Shown piece after piece: positions 8,156 through 15,461 of a DNA stretch of 42,090 bases. The translations under genes and the position numbers were made by a program. This stretch comes from Kandleria vitulina DSM 20405 (GTDB lineage Bacteria > Bacillota_I > Bacilli_A > Erysipelotrichales > Coprobacillaceae), in NCBI RefSeq assembly GCF_000702065.1, contig NZ_JNKN01000018.1, forward strand, positions 1-42,090, given 5' to 3'. The notes below the pieces were generated by a model. It saw nothing but the letters and a program-made list of their open reading frames with translations, made no database searches and was not told where the DNA came from. The stretch's first letter is position 1; every line of letters begins with the position of its first letter.

Positions 8156-8557
8156 TTATTTTCTCGCTTTTCTTAATTCTTCCTGATTATATTGTTTAAT
8201 CGCATTTTTATAGTTATCACTTGCAAAATGCATTGGAGCATACATAAGTAATGTTGCCACAATAACAATGACAATCCATCCTCCAATATGGGGAAGTGTT
8301 TTCTTTGATCCAAGTAGAGGAATCTTGCTCTTTATTTTGAAATAATCTAGTTCTAAGAATAGACCTAAACCAATTAGAATGAAGAATAGGAAGATACTTG
8401 TTTTAAATAATGTAACATCCATGGTACTCATTGCGGCAGCTACTTTGGCATTATAGATACCTTCAATAGGAAGATGTCCTAGAGAAGAAAATGCGGCAAC
8501 GATACAGCCTAAAAATGCGAACCATATAAGTACTCTTTTAATACTGATTTTAAACAT
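8156..8557 (-). CDS. Small membrane protein of unknown function
   Basis: A 133-residue protein with three hydrophobic helices, roughly residues 8-27, 50-68 and 93-112, and a charged C-terminal tail (SDNYKNAIKQYNQEELRKARK region). No domain is recognised. The third in-frame ATG at 8557 was chosen because GGAGGG ends seven bases before it; the first ATG at 8572 overlaps that ribosome binding site. It lies directly upstream of the CDF exporter on the same strand, so the two may form an operon, but a metal-related role is only a guess from position. Confidence 0.7.
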   Translation of the reverse strand: MFKISIKRVLIWFAFLGCIVAAFSSLGHLPIEGIYNAKVAAAMSTMDVTLFKTSIFLFFILIGLGLFLELDYFKIKSKIPLLGSKKTLPHIGGWIVIVIVATLLMYAPMHFASDNYKNAIKQYNQEELRKARK

Positions 8558-8643
8558 TGTCATTCCCTCCATAAAATAACTATAAACGATTATTAAACAT
8601 AAGACAATATGAACCCATAATATGAAAAAAAGTAGGATTATGA

Positions 8644-8672
8644 TTTAGAATAGTTCTTTTTTTGTATATAAT
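8644..8672 (+). promoter_or_regulatory. Promoter of the membrane protein / PH-domain operon
   Basis: TTTAGA (8644-8649) and TATAAT (8667-8672) with a 17-base spacer, ending 23 bases before the ATG at 8696. Confidence 0.65.
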
Positions 8673-8695
8673 GTATATAAAGTAGGTGAAAAAAG

Positions 8696-8950
8696 ATGAA
8701 CGGTATCATAGGTGCTTGCCTCTTCCTCATAGCATTATTGTTATGGTGTAAAGAGAAAATTACAGATACAGTATTTTTATTTGTAGTATGTGCTATGGCC
8801 ATAGCTATAGGTATGGGCATTACAGTATTATATATTAAGCATTATGATACAGGCCTACCGTTATATCAGATGATTATTCAAGATTACAGTGCTATGCTTA
8901 TTACAAGTGTGTTTGCACTCGTAATTGTCGTTGTAAAAATCATGAAATAA
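8696..8950 (+). CDS. Small three-helix membrane protein
   Basis: An 84-residue, almost entirely hydrophobic protein with helices near residues 3-16, 23-42 and 60-82 and short charged turns (KEKITD, KHYDTG). AGTAGGTGAAAAAAG precedes the ATG, and a good promoter lies directly upstream. It is 12 bases ahead of the PH-domain protein and almost certainly in the same operon. No family is recognised. It may partner the PH-domain protein at the membrane, an inference from adjacency. Confidence 0.7.
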   Translation: MNGIIGACLFLIALLLWCKEKITDTVFLFVVCAMAIAIGMGITVLYIKHYDTGLPLYQMIIQDYSAMLITSVFALVIVVVKIMK

Positions 8951-8962
8951 GGAGAACTATTT

Positions 8963-9343
8963 ATGGGAAAAGTATTATGGCATGATCGTAAACGTACATT
9001 TTGTGGATTACCATGGTCGTTTACCACTTATACATTAGAAAGTGATCGTTTTGTAGTAGAAAAAGGATTTTTAAGTCGTAAAGAATATGATGTAAGACTA
9101 TATCGTATTCTTAATATTAATTTATCTCGTAGTCTTTCTCAGCGTCTATTTGGATTAGGTACTATTCATATTGATAGTAATGATAAAGATCTTGGTTCTT
9201 TTGATTTATTGAATATCAAGAAATCAAAGAAAGTCAAAGAATTAATTTCTGAGCAGGTTGAAGCAGAGAGAAGAAGAAACCGTGTAACAGCTAGAGAATT
9301 TATGATGGATATGGATGATCATGATGATGACTTCAACTTATAA
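8963..9343 (+). CDS. Bacterial PH-domain (YdbS/bPH2-type) protein
   Basis: A 126-residue soluble protein. Residues about 10-90 have the strand pattern of the bacterial pleckstrin-homology fold: TTYTLESDRFVVEKGFLSRK, then DVRLYRILNINLSRSLSQRL, then FGLGTIHIDSNDKDLGSFDL. The DVRLYRI..NI segment leading into LFGLGTI is the usual signature of this family. The C-terminus is a charged helix with an acidic tail (MDMDDHDDDFNL). Unlike YdbS proper it has no membrane helices of its own; the preceding gene could supply them. GGAGAAC stands before the ATG. The thioesterase gene starts inside its last codons. Confidence 0.85.
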   Translation: MGKVLWHDRKRTFCGLPWSFTTYTLESDRFVVEKGFLSRKEYDVRLYRILNINLSRSLSQRLFGLGTIHIDSNDKDLGSFDLLNIKKSKKVKELISEQVEAERRRNRVTAREFMMDMDDHDDDFNL

Positions 9344-9734
9344 ACATATCGTACATTACTATGAAACAGATAGAATGGGTATTACCCATCATTCTAATTA
9401 TATTAGATGGATGGAAGAAGCACGTGTCTATTATCTAAAAGAAATAGGGTGGGGATATGATCATCTTGAAGAAATAGGAATTATGTCTCCTGTTACTAAA
9501 GTTGATTGTTCTTATAAGCATACCACCACTTTTGCGGATGAAGTATCTATTCACGTATCTGTAGAAGAATTTAAGGGTGTCAGATTAAAACTTAAATATA
9601 TGATGTATTGCAAAGAACAGCTTGTATGTGAAGCATATTCTGAACATTGTTTCTTAAATAAAGATGGTTTACCTATTCGCATTAAGAAAGAATATCCTGA
9701 GTTCTATGAAGCTTTAGTTAATGAAGAAAGATAA
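9315..9734 (+). CDS. YbgC/FadM-like 4HBT acyl-CoA thioesterase
   Basis: Hotdog-fold thioesterase of up to 139 residues, expected to hydrolyse acyl-CoA thioesters in the cytosol. The N-terminal HYYETDRMGITHHSNYIRWM is the classic YbgC pattern, with the catalytic Asp in YETDRMG and the HHSNY loop. Four in-frame ATGs (9315, 9321, 9324, 9327) are possible; 9327 gives the more usual N-terminus (MTSTYKH). The overlap of 17-29 bases with the PH-domain gene suggests coupled translation. The substrate is unknown. A bidirectional terminator follows. Confidence 0.9.
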   Translation: MIMMMTSTYKHIVHYYETDRMGITHHSNYIRWMEEARVYYLKEIGWGYDHLEEIGIMSPVTKVDCSYKHTTTFADEVSIHVSVEEFKGVRLKLKYMMYCKEQLVCEAYSEHCFLNKDGLPIRIKKEYPEFYEALVNEER

Positions 9735-9737
9735 AAC

Positions 9738-9769
9738 AAGCCCTGAGAGGTTAATACCTCTTAGGGCTT
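9738..9769. terminator. Bidirectional terminator
   Basis: AAGCCCTGAGAGGT (9738-9751) pairs with ACCTCTTAGGGCTT (9756-9769) with one mismatch and a TAAT loop. A T-rich tail follows on the + strand; on the minus strand TGTTTTAT follows. It serves the convergent thioesterase and immunity genes. Confidence 0.85.
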
Positions 9770-10049
9770 ATTTCTTTCTTCTTACAAGAAAATTCCACAT
9801 TGAACTTACTGATGTACTAGGTTCAATTCTAGATAATTCAGTAAAATAAGATACTCCCTTGCTAGAAAGCTGCTGCTTAGTGGCAAGAAGAGAAAGCTCC
9901 TGCTTTAGTTTAAAGATGCAGCTATTGATATCTTCGTTGTGATTAATTTTAGTAAAGCAGTCTTCAAATATTTCTCTTTCAGTAGAGCTGATTTCATGAT
10001 CATTTAGAATATCCGCAAGAAATGTTAAAATCTTTTCTTTTCTTCTCAT
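9768..10049 (-). CDS. Bacteriocin immunity protein (enterocin A immunity-like)
   Basis: A 93-residue, entirely helical soluble protein. The sequence reads like the EntA_Immun family: an N-terminal helix (KEKILTFLADILND), a turn HEISSTEREIFEDC, a second helix, and the conserved KLKQELSLLATKQQLSSKGVS-type segment followed by a C-terminal FTEL helix. Such four-helix proteins protect the cell from pediocin-like (class IIa) bacteriocins that attack the mannose PTS permease. The ATG at 10049 was chosen because CAGGAGC lies seven bases upstream; an in-frame ATG at 10211 would add 54 residues of low-complexity His/Thr-rich sequence and is less likely. No bacteriocin precursor or exporter is visible nearby, so it would be an orphan immunity gene. 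The assignment rests on pattern reading. Confidence 0.72.
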   Translation of the reverse strand: MRRKEKILTFLADILNDHEISSTEREIFEDCFTKINHNEDINSCIFKLKQELSLLATKQQLSSKGVSYFTELSRIEPSTSVSSMWNFLVRRKK

Positions 10050-10353
10050 TTTATGCTCCTGATAAATGTTTATAAGTAGGATTATAATACATTGATGGAA
10101 AAAAGGTGATGAATGTGTAGTTACACCTTCAATGGCTGTATGGACAACGTAGTCATCTGTACTTGTTGTATGAACGATACGTGTTTTATGTGTGCTTTTG
10201 CTTGAAAGCATTGTACAAGTCCAACAACATTTTTAGTTCCAGTATTGCTGATGAGTAATACTGTTACAATGATAATTAATAATTTTTTCTCCTATTATGA
10301 TAATACACATACTATATATGATACAAGTATATTAAAATAAATATAGAAATAAA
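10050..10353. other. Gene-poor stretch upstream of the immunity gene
   Basis: On the minus strand a TATAAT at 10086-10081 could be the -10 of the immunity gene, without a convincing -35. A frame open from ATG 10211 runs in frame into that gene. CAGTATT (10240-10246) pairs with AATACTG (10257-10263) as a weak hairpin. No other gene is supported here. Confidence 0.4.
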
Positions 10354-10387
10354 AACTTCCAAAAATGAATAAACATTTTTAGAAGTT
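10354..10387 (-). terminator. Terminator of asd
   Basis: AACTTCCAAAAATG (10354-10367) pairs with CATTTTTAGAAGTT (10374-10387) with one mismatch. On the minus strand the stem follows the asd stop and is followed by TTTATTTC. Confidence 0.75.
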
Positions 10388-10394
10388 AGTTAAA

Positions 10395-11486
10395 TTATTT
10401 AGCTGTAATGAATTTCTTAGCAGTTAATAATTCTGCACATAGAACGGCACCACCAGCAGCACCACGTACTGTATTGTGTGATAATCCTACGAATTTCCAA
10501 TCATATACAGTATCTTCTCTTAAACGACCAACTGAAACGCCAAATCCGTTTTCATAGTATACGTCTTTAGAAACCTGTGGACGATCATCTTCTTCAAGAT
10601 ACTGAATGAACTGTTTTGGAGCATTTGGAAGCTGAAGCTTCTGTGGTTCACCACTGAATGCTGCAAGCTTTTCGATAAGCTGTTCTTTTGTAGGGTTCTT
10701 TCTAAACTTAACAAATACAGCAGCTGTATGACCGTAAAGTACTGGTACACGGATACACTGTGTAGTGATCAATGGTGCATCTGCAGCGACGATTTCTTTC
10801 TTTTCGTCATCTACGTGTCCCCATACTTTTAATGGTTCTTTTTCAGATTTTTCTTCTTCACCTGAAATGAATGGGATAATGTTTCCTTGCATTTCTGGCC
10901 AATCCTTGAATGTTTTACCTGCACCAGAGATGGCCTGATATGTAGTTGCAACAACTTCATAAGGTTCAAATTCTTTCCATGCAGTTAATACTGGTGTATA
11001 AGACTGGATTGAGCAGTTAGGTTTAACGGCGATGAATCCACGTTTAGTACCTAAACGTTCTTTCTGATATTTAATAACATCAGTTGCTTCTGGGTTGATT
11101 TCAGGAATGATCATAGGAACATCAGGTGTCCATCTATGAGCTGAGTTGTTTGAAACAACTGGAGTTTCTGTTTTAGCATAGGCTTCTTCAATTTTCTTGA
11201 TTTCATCTTTGCTCATATCAACAGCTGAGAAGACAAAGTCTACCTGTGAAGCAACTTCTTCTACTTCATTGACATTTAATAGCTTAAGATCTTTAACAGC
11301 TTCAGGGATAGGTGTATCCATTTTCCATCTGCCTTCTACTGCTTCCTGGTAAGATTTGCCAGCGCTTCTAGGGCTCGCAGCCACGGCTACAACCTCAAAC
11401 CAAGGGTGGTTTTCCAATAACACAATAAATCTCTGTCCTACCATTCCAGTAGCACCGAGAATACCGACTTTTAGTTTTTTATCCAT
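10395..11486 (-). CDS. asd: Aspartate-semialdehyde dehydrogenase
   Basis: Reduces 4-phospho-aspartate to aspartate semialdehyde with NADPH, the branch point toward lysine, threonine and methionine. At 363 residues it matches the archaeal/fungal-type ASADH branch. The N-terminal NADP loop is [13 protein letters not shown] (residues 8-20). The catalytic cysteine is C158 in KPNCSIQ. The glutamine in YQAISGAG and the histidine in [12 protein letters not shown] near the C-terminus complete the expected site. GGAGAATTATT precedes the ATG. It has its own promoter about 95 bases upstream. hom, the next pathway enzyme, lies 2.7 kb away on the same strand with separate control. Confidence 0.96.
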   Translation of the reverse strand: MDKKLKVGILGATGMVGQRFIVLLENHPWFEVVAVAASPRSAGKSYQEAVEGRWKMDTPIPEAVKDLKLLNVNEVEEVASQVDFVFSAVDMSKDEIKKIEEAYAKTETPVVSNNSAHRWTPDVPMIIPEINPEATDVIKYQKERLGTKRGFIAVKPNCSIQSYTPVLTAWKEFEPYEVVATTYQAISGAGKTFKDWPEMQGNIIPFISGEEEKSEKEPLKVWGHVDDEKKEIVAADAPLITTQCIRVPVLYGHTAAVFVKFRKNPTKEQLIEKLAAFSGEPQKLQLPNAPKQFIQYLEEDDRPQVSKDVYYENGFGVSVGRLREDTVYDWKFVGLSHNTVRGAAGGAVLCAELLTAKKFITAK

Positions 11487-11582
11487 AATAATTCTCCGTT
11501 TCGTTTTTTAGACTTAATTTAGAAAAAGATAAAATACAGGTGTAAAATATTCGTCTTTTGCAAAATTTACATCTTAAATGAT

Positions 11583-11611
11583 ATATTACTTGAAATAAAG
11601 GAAAATTACAA
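11583..11611 (-). promoter_or_regulatory. Probable promoter of asd
   Basis: On the minus strand TTGTAA (11611-11606) and TAATAT (11588-11583) are separated by 17 bases, giving a leader of roughly 90 bases. No T-box or lysine riboswitch pattern was recognised in that leader. Confidence 0.5.
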
Positions 11612-11671
11612 GTAAATATAACTAGTATTATAGTATTTTCGATGAATATTTGTTAGAATATTTAATGAAAA

Positions 11672-11705
11672 AGTGATTAAAACCGTTATTTAGGTTTTAA
11701 TCACT
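11672..11705 (-). terminator. Perfect 13-bp hairpin with minus-strand T-tail
   Basis: AGTGATTAAAACC (11672-11684) pairs perfectly with 11693-11705 around GTTATTTA. On the minus strand TTTTTCATT follows, the form of a terminator, yet no minus-strand gene ends here. It sits between the divergent asd and 11771 promoters. Confidence 0.6.
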
Positions 11706-11770
11706 GGGCATTTCACTCTTCTGATTTTTACTTATTTATATAATAAAGTCAAGAAAAGGAGAGATGTACA

Positions 11771-12349
11771 ATGTTAGATAATTATTTCAAGTTAATGAAT
11801 ATGAGATTAGAGGAAATGAAAGAGTATCTTCATCATATAGAAGATAACTATGATGAAAATATTGATTTCTGTTTTATGGTATCCCAGTTAAATGATTATG
11901 TGAATAATCATAGGGAACATTATCTTCATTTGGCTTTAAAGTCCATCATCAATGAAAAAGGTGTTGATGCAATTGAAAAGAATCTTATTATGTTGCTGTA
12001 CTTCTTTAATGGAGAAAAGGAAGTAGAACAGGTTAAGATCATTTTGAAAAAGATGGCTATGCAGTATCATAAAGGGATTCATGTCTATCAGATATTAAGA
12101 CATATCATGAACATGGATAATGTCTCATTGATTCATATTCTCTTCAATAAGGGATATCTTAATGTAAACGAAGCTGCATTTATTAATATAGTAGAAGAAA
12201 AATATGAAGAAGCTTTTGAATATCTTAAAGAGAGTGAATTAGACAATGAGGCATTGCTTGATTATTTTTGTGCGAGTGCACCTCGTCTTTATCATCAGTT
12301 AATGAGAAGAAACAAGACAAATGCTTTATATCGATTATCATTTGCGTAG
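11771..12349 (+). CDS. Helical protein of unknown function upstream of WYL regulator
   Basis: A 192-residue soluble protein, almost all alpha-helical, rich in Glu, Asn, Tyr and Met, with no signal peptide. Its repeated helix pairs (EAFEYLKESELDNEALLDYF, ILRHIMNMDNVSLIHILFNK) suggest a TPR- or ankyrin-like stack, but no family is recognised. AAAGGAGAGATGTACA precedes the ATG and a TATAAT lies at 11739-11744. The WYL regulator starts 11 bases past its stop, so the two form an operon and the protein may be a partner of that regulator; this is inference. Confidence 0.75.
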   Translation: MLDNYFKLMNMRLEEMKEYLHHIEDNYDENIDFCFMVSQLNDYVNNHREHYLHLALKSIINEKGVDAIEKNLIMLLYFFNGEKEVEQVKIILKKMAMQYHKGIHVYQILRHIMNMDNVSLIHILFNKGYLNVNEAAFINIVEEKYEEAFEYLKESELDNEALLDYFCASAPRLYHQLMRRNKTNALYRLSFA

Positions 12350-12360
12350 GAGGAATAACC

Positions 12361-13356
12361 ATGGGAGAAAGAATGCAGATTATTTTAAGGTTGATTATGT
12401 CATCTAGACTGCAGCCGATTAAATCGAAGGATCTTTTAGATGAACTAGAGAAGTTAGGATATCATTATAATATCAAGACGATCCATGCAACAGTTAAGCA
12501 GATCAATGCATTCTTTTATCCGCTTATTCAAGATACAATGATTCTTTCTAAAAGAGGGACTGGACTTGTGGTTAATAAGAATGTCTTTGAAGATGGTCAA
12601 TTACAGCTTCTTATAGATTCTATTAATTATAATAAAGATCTATCTTTTAAAGAGAAAGATCAGCTTGTAGATAAGCTGATGCATTTTTCTGATGAATCAC
12701 AAAGAAAAAGACTTATCTTTCATATGGAAAAAGATGAGAAGCCTTTTTCTTTAATGTTAAATCTATCTACGCTTATGAAAGCTATCGCAGAAAGAAAAAA
12801 CATTATTTTTGATTATGTAAGCTATAGAATAGAAGAAGGACATCCACGTGAAGTAGCTTCTAAGCATGGCAATAAGAACGGGCAGTATGTTGTGAGTCCT
12901 TATACGATAGTGTTGGATAATAATCATTATTATCTTGTAGGCTATTATAATAAGAGAAGTGATTCTTTATCCATGTATCGTATTGATCGTATGAGACGTG
13001 TTATGACGCATCGTGGTGATTATATTGATATACGTGAACAGTATGATATGGATGACTATATTTCACGTGCTTTTCATATGTTCGTCAATGGGAAACCAAC
13101 AGATCTTGTTCTTCGTTTTAGGCCACAGATTTTAAGAGAGGTGGTTTCACGTTTTGGGGAAAGTATTCATTTAAGAGTAGTGGATGATTCATGGTATGAA
13201 GCTATCATTAAAGATCAGAGCTATTCAAGAGGGTTAGCTATGTGGATACTGATGTTAGGAGAGAATGCATATGTCGTATCTCCTACACATATTAGAGAAG
13301 ATATTAAAAGAGAGCTGGATAAGACTCTCATGTATTATAAAAAGGGCGTATTCTAA
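12361..13356 (+). CDS. WYL-domain transcriptional regulator
   Basis: A 331-residue DNA-binding regulator. The N-terminal winged-helix part (IILRLIMSSRLQPIKSKDLL onward) is typical of YafY-like proteins. The central and C-terminal part is a WYL domain: KNIIFDYVSY opens it, and NNHYYLVGYY followed by SMYRIDRMRRV is the ligand-binding core, with the W of the motif replaced by Y. A WCX-like C-terminal extension follows (DLVLRFRPQILREVVSRFG). The ATG at 12361 follows TAGGAGGAATAACC; an in-frame start inside the preceding gene was rejected. WYL proteins usually sense nucleotides or nucleic acids; the target here is unknown. Its stop codon lies within a hairpin shared with the convergent gene. Confidence 0.9.
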   Translation: MGERMQIILRLIMSSRLQPIKSKDLLDELEKLGYHYNIKTIHATVKQINAFFYPLIQDTMILSKRGTGLVVNKNVFEDGQLQLLIDSINYNKDLSFKEKDQLVDKLMHFSDESQRKRLIFHMEKDEKPFSLMLNLSTLMKAIAERKNIIFDYVSYRIEEGHPREVASKHGNKNGQYVVSPYTIVLDNNHYYLVGYYNKRSDSLSMYRIDRMRRVMTHRGDYIDIREQYDMDDYISRAFHMFVNGKPTDLVLRFRPQILREVVSRFGESIHLRVVDDSWYEAIIKDQSYSRGLAMWILMLGENAYVVSPTHIREDIKRELDKTLMYYKKGVF

Positions 13357-13367
13357 ATACGTCCTTT
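13341..13367. terminator. Bidirectional hairpin containing both convergent stop codons
   Basis: AAAGGGCGTATT (13341-13352) pairs with AATACGTCCTTT (13356-13367) with one mismatch and a CTA loop. The WYL gene stop (13354-13356) and the convergent gene's stop (13353-13355) both lie in the loop. T-rich tails follow on each strand. Confidence 0.75.
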
Positions 13368-14126
13368 AAATATGCTATAAAGTTCTAGAGCCCACTGGTC
13401 TGGTTTAGTAATAAGCAGTTCCTGAGCGCTCATGTTGAAATAGTGATAGATCGCATTGGCAAAGAAATACTGATATCTTCTTAGATAGCGTGCTCCCATC
13501 TTCATAGAGAAGAAAACATGAACAGCAGTATTAGGAATCAGTAGATTCTTTTTATGTTTAAGCTGATAAGAGGAAGAGAACTGATTAAAAAGGCTTCTCT
13601 TCTTAATAAAATCAAGATTGTGAGACAAATAGTGCTGTTGCCAGCGAGAAATAAATTCTGGGTTTTCTTTTTGTTCACGCGTTAAAAAATGCATAACACC
13701 ACGAGAGATTGTTTTCTCCTTAATTAAAGGGTAGAAAATCATCGTTGCAGCAGATGCCTGCATCATGGCATAAGGTGTACTTAAATATTCAAAGTAGGCA
13801 CTATCAATAATACATTTATCAATTGTAATGTGTGAACGTTCAAGCAGTGAACAAAGTACTTCTCCACCATGACCTAATCCATAAGCGCAAGAAAGATGTC
13901 CTTCATCATGTTCATTGATATAGGCTTCAATCTGTTCCATTTCTTTTTCATGGGACACAAATGTTTCTTTGATTGTTTCATCAAAGCCATCAAATGAACA
14001 GATGGTAATATAGAAATCAGGAATCAGATCCTTGATTCCTCTTTCAAAGATTGAATAATGTTGCGCATTGTCTGGTATAAGAAGTAAATGTGTATTTCTG
14101 CTGTCTCCAAAATTATAAAATCTCAT
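13353..14126 (-). CDS. Alpha/beta-hydrolase-like protein lacking the nucleophile
   Basis: A 257-residue protein whose first 110 residues resemble an alpha/beta-hydrolase: strands LLLIPD and YITICSFDGFD, then the nucleophile elbow region at LSCAYGLGHGGEVLCSLL. The usual G-x-S-x-G reads GLGHG (83-87), so Gly85 stands where the catalytic serine would be. The C-terminal part is helical and basic. It may be a non-catalytic binding protein or use another residue. The ATG at 14126 was chosen with AGAGG eight bases upstream; a TTG six bases earlier is possible. The stop overlaps the convergent WYL gene by four bases. Confidence 0.65.
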   Translation of the reverse strand: MRFYNFGDSRNTHLLLIPDNAQHYSIFERGIKDLIPDFYITICSFDGFDETIKETFVSHEKEMEQIEAYINEHDEGHLSCAYGLGHGGEVLCSLLERSHITIDKCIIDSAYFEYLSTPYAMMQASAATMIFYPLIKEKTISRGVMHFLTREQKENPEFISRWQQHYLSHNLDFIKKRSLFNQFSSSYQLKHKKNLLIPNTAVHVFFSMKMGARYLRRYQYFFANAIYHYFNMSAQELLITKPDQWALELYSIFKGRI

Positions 14127-14154
14127 TGTCAATTCCTCTATTTATAATTATAAC

Positions 14155-14192
14155 AAAAAAGAAAAAGGGACTTAAGCCCTTTTCTCTTTTTT
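14155..14192. terminator. Terminator of hom
   Basis: AAAAAAGAAAAAGGG pairs with CCCTTTTCTCTTTTTT around ACTTAAG, giving T-tails on both strands. On the minus strand it directly follows the hom stop. Confidence 0.75.
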
Positions 14193-15347
14193 TTAATCTC
14201 TAACTTTAAATAAAGCGTAATCTTTTCCTTTGATTGCGTCTTCTACATCATGAATAGAGATTTCATTAGTAATGTAGATGTATTCTCCCTTATCAGTATA
14301 GGATTCTTCATAATCAATTTCGATTGGTTCTGAAGTATGAATATAGTACTTAGAAACATCAATAGGTGTGATTTTATCTGTGTAAGTATAATCATGAGTC
14401 CATAATTCTTTATTATGAGTTTTCATGATATCTGCTACAACAGCACTAGCAGTAACATAACGTCCTGCACCTTTTCCATAGAAAAGAACGTTTTCTACAT
14501 AATCATTTGTAATTTCTACTACATTGTAGGCATCCATAACGTTACCTACGATATCAGTCATTGGTACAAGTGTAGGTGATACATCAATACCAATAGAATC
14601 TTCAAGTTTTTTAGCCTGAGCGATAAGCTTAATACGATATCCAAGCTTTTTCGCGAAGTCCATATCAACTTTAGTAACACTGCGGATACCAGTTGTATTG
14701 ATTAAATCAAAATCAAAGAAAATGTGGAATGCATTCATTGCTAAGATCGCAATCTTATGTGCAGCATCATATCCATCTAGATCCAATGATTCATCTGCTT
14801 CTACATAACCTAAGTTTTTAGCGATACGTAATGCTTCACTGAAATCTAAGTTATCTGTTTCCATTAGTGAAAGAATGAAGTTTGTTGTTCCATTAAGAAT
14901 ACCTTCAATCTTCTTGATGTTATTTGCAATTAAGCTTTCTTTAGCAGGTACGACAACAGGAATACCTCCCCCGACTGATGCTTCATAGAAAATGTTTACA
15001 TTGTTTTTTCTTGCAGCTTCAAATAATTCCTGTCCGTGGTGAGCAATTAAAGCTTTATTGGCAGTGACGACATGCTTTCCTGATTCTAAGGCAGAAAGGA
15101 TGATTGTCTTTGCAAAGGTAAGACCACCAATCAGTTCGACAACGACATCGACTTCTGGGTCGTTGAGAACTTCTTTGAAATCATCTGTGTAGATGATACC
15201 TTCTGGAAGACCAGGATTCTCAAGTGCACATCCATACTTGACAATGACGTCTTCTCCAATCTCTTTCTCAAGTCTTTCTTTCTCCTTTGTAAGAATATCA
15301 ACTGTTCCAAATCCAACAGTACCTAATCCAATAATTCCTATAATCAT
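14193..15347 (-). CDS. hom: Homoserine dehydrogenase
   Basis: Reduces aspartate semialdehyde to homoserine, the entry to threonine and methionine. It has 384 residues, shorter than the usual 430-residue Gram-positive enzyme. The N-terminal nucleotide loop is IIGIIGLGTVGFGT (2-15). ELIGG and HVVTANKAL mark the Rossmann domain. The catalytic domain carries EGILNGTTNFIL and the substrate motif GYVEADESLDLDGYDAAHK with its conserved lysine. The C-terminal tail is too short for a standard ACT domain, so threonine feedback through ACT is unlikely. GGGAGGA precedes the ATG, and a strong promoter with a perfect -35 lies about 30 bases upstream. Confidence 0.95.
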   Translation of the reverse strand: MIIGIIGLGTVGFGTVDILTKEKERLEKEIGEDVIVKYGCALENPGLPEGIIYTDDFKEVLNDPEVDVVVELIGGLTFAKTIILSALESGKHVVTANKALIAHHGQELFEAARKNNVNIFYEASVGGGIPVVVPAKESLIANNIKKIEGILNGTTNFILSLMETDNLDFSEALRIAKNLGYVEADESLDLDGYDAAHKIAILAMNAFHIFFDFDLINTTGIRSVTKVDMDFAKKLGYRIKLIAQAKKLEDSIGIDVSPTLVPMTDIVGNVMDAYNVVEITNDYVENVLFYGKGAGRYVTASAVVADIMKTHNKELWTHDYTYTDKITPIDVSKYYIHTSEPIEIDYEESYTDKGEYIYITNEISIHDVEDAIKGKDYALFKVRD

Positions 15348-15376
15348 AGTGTGGTCCTCCCTTATTTATTGAGTAA

Positions 15377-15405
15377 ACACTATCAAAAAAAATATTTATT
15401 GTCAA
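15377..15405 (-). promoter_or_regulatory. Promoter of hom
   Basis: On the minus strand a perfect TTGACA (15405-15400) and TAGTGT (15382-15377) are 17 bases apart. Confidence 0.65.
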
Positions 15406-15461
15406 TTTTTTTATCTAAAATAAACAAATGAATATGTAATTTTGTTAAATAGCGAAAATAT

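Noticed and set aside
10050-10394. Possible bacteriocin precursor near the immunity gene
   Set aside because: Both strands were read for a short frame with a double-glycine leader or the YGNGV motif of class IIa peptides; only short frames without these features were found.
11487-11770. T-box or lysine riboswitch ahead of asd
   Set aside because: The leader is only about 90 bases from the likely promoter, and no T-box sequence or lysine-aptamer pattern was recognised. The strong hairpin lies upstream of that promoter.
12268-12360. Earlier start of the WYL regulator inside the preceding gene
   Set aside because: TAGGAGGAATAACC immediately before 12361 fixes the start; the extra residues are the preceding gene read in another frame.
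15348-15461. Leader regulation of hom
   Set aside because: The promoter lies about 30 bases before the start, which leaves no room for a riboswitch or T-box.
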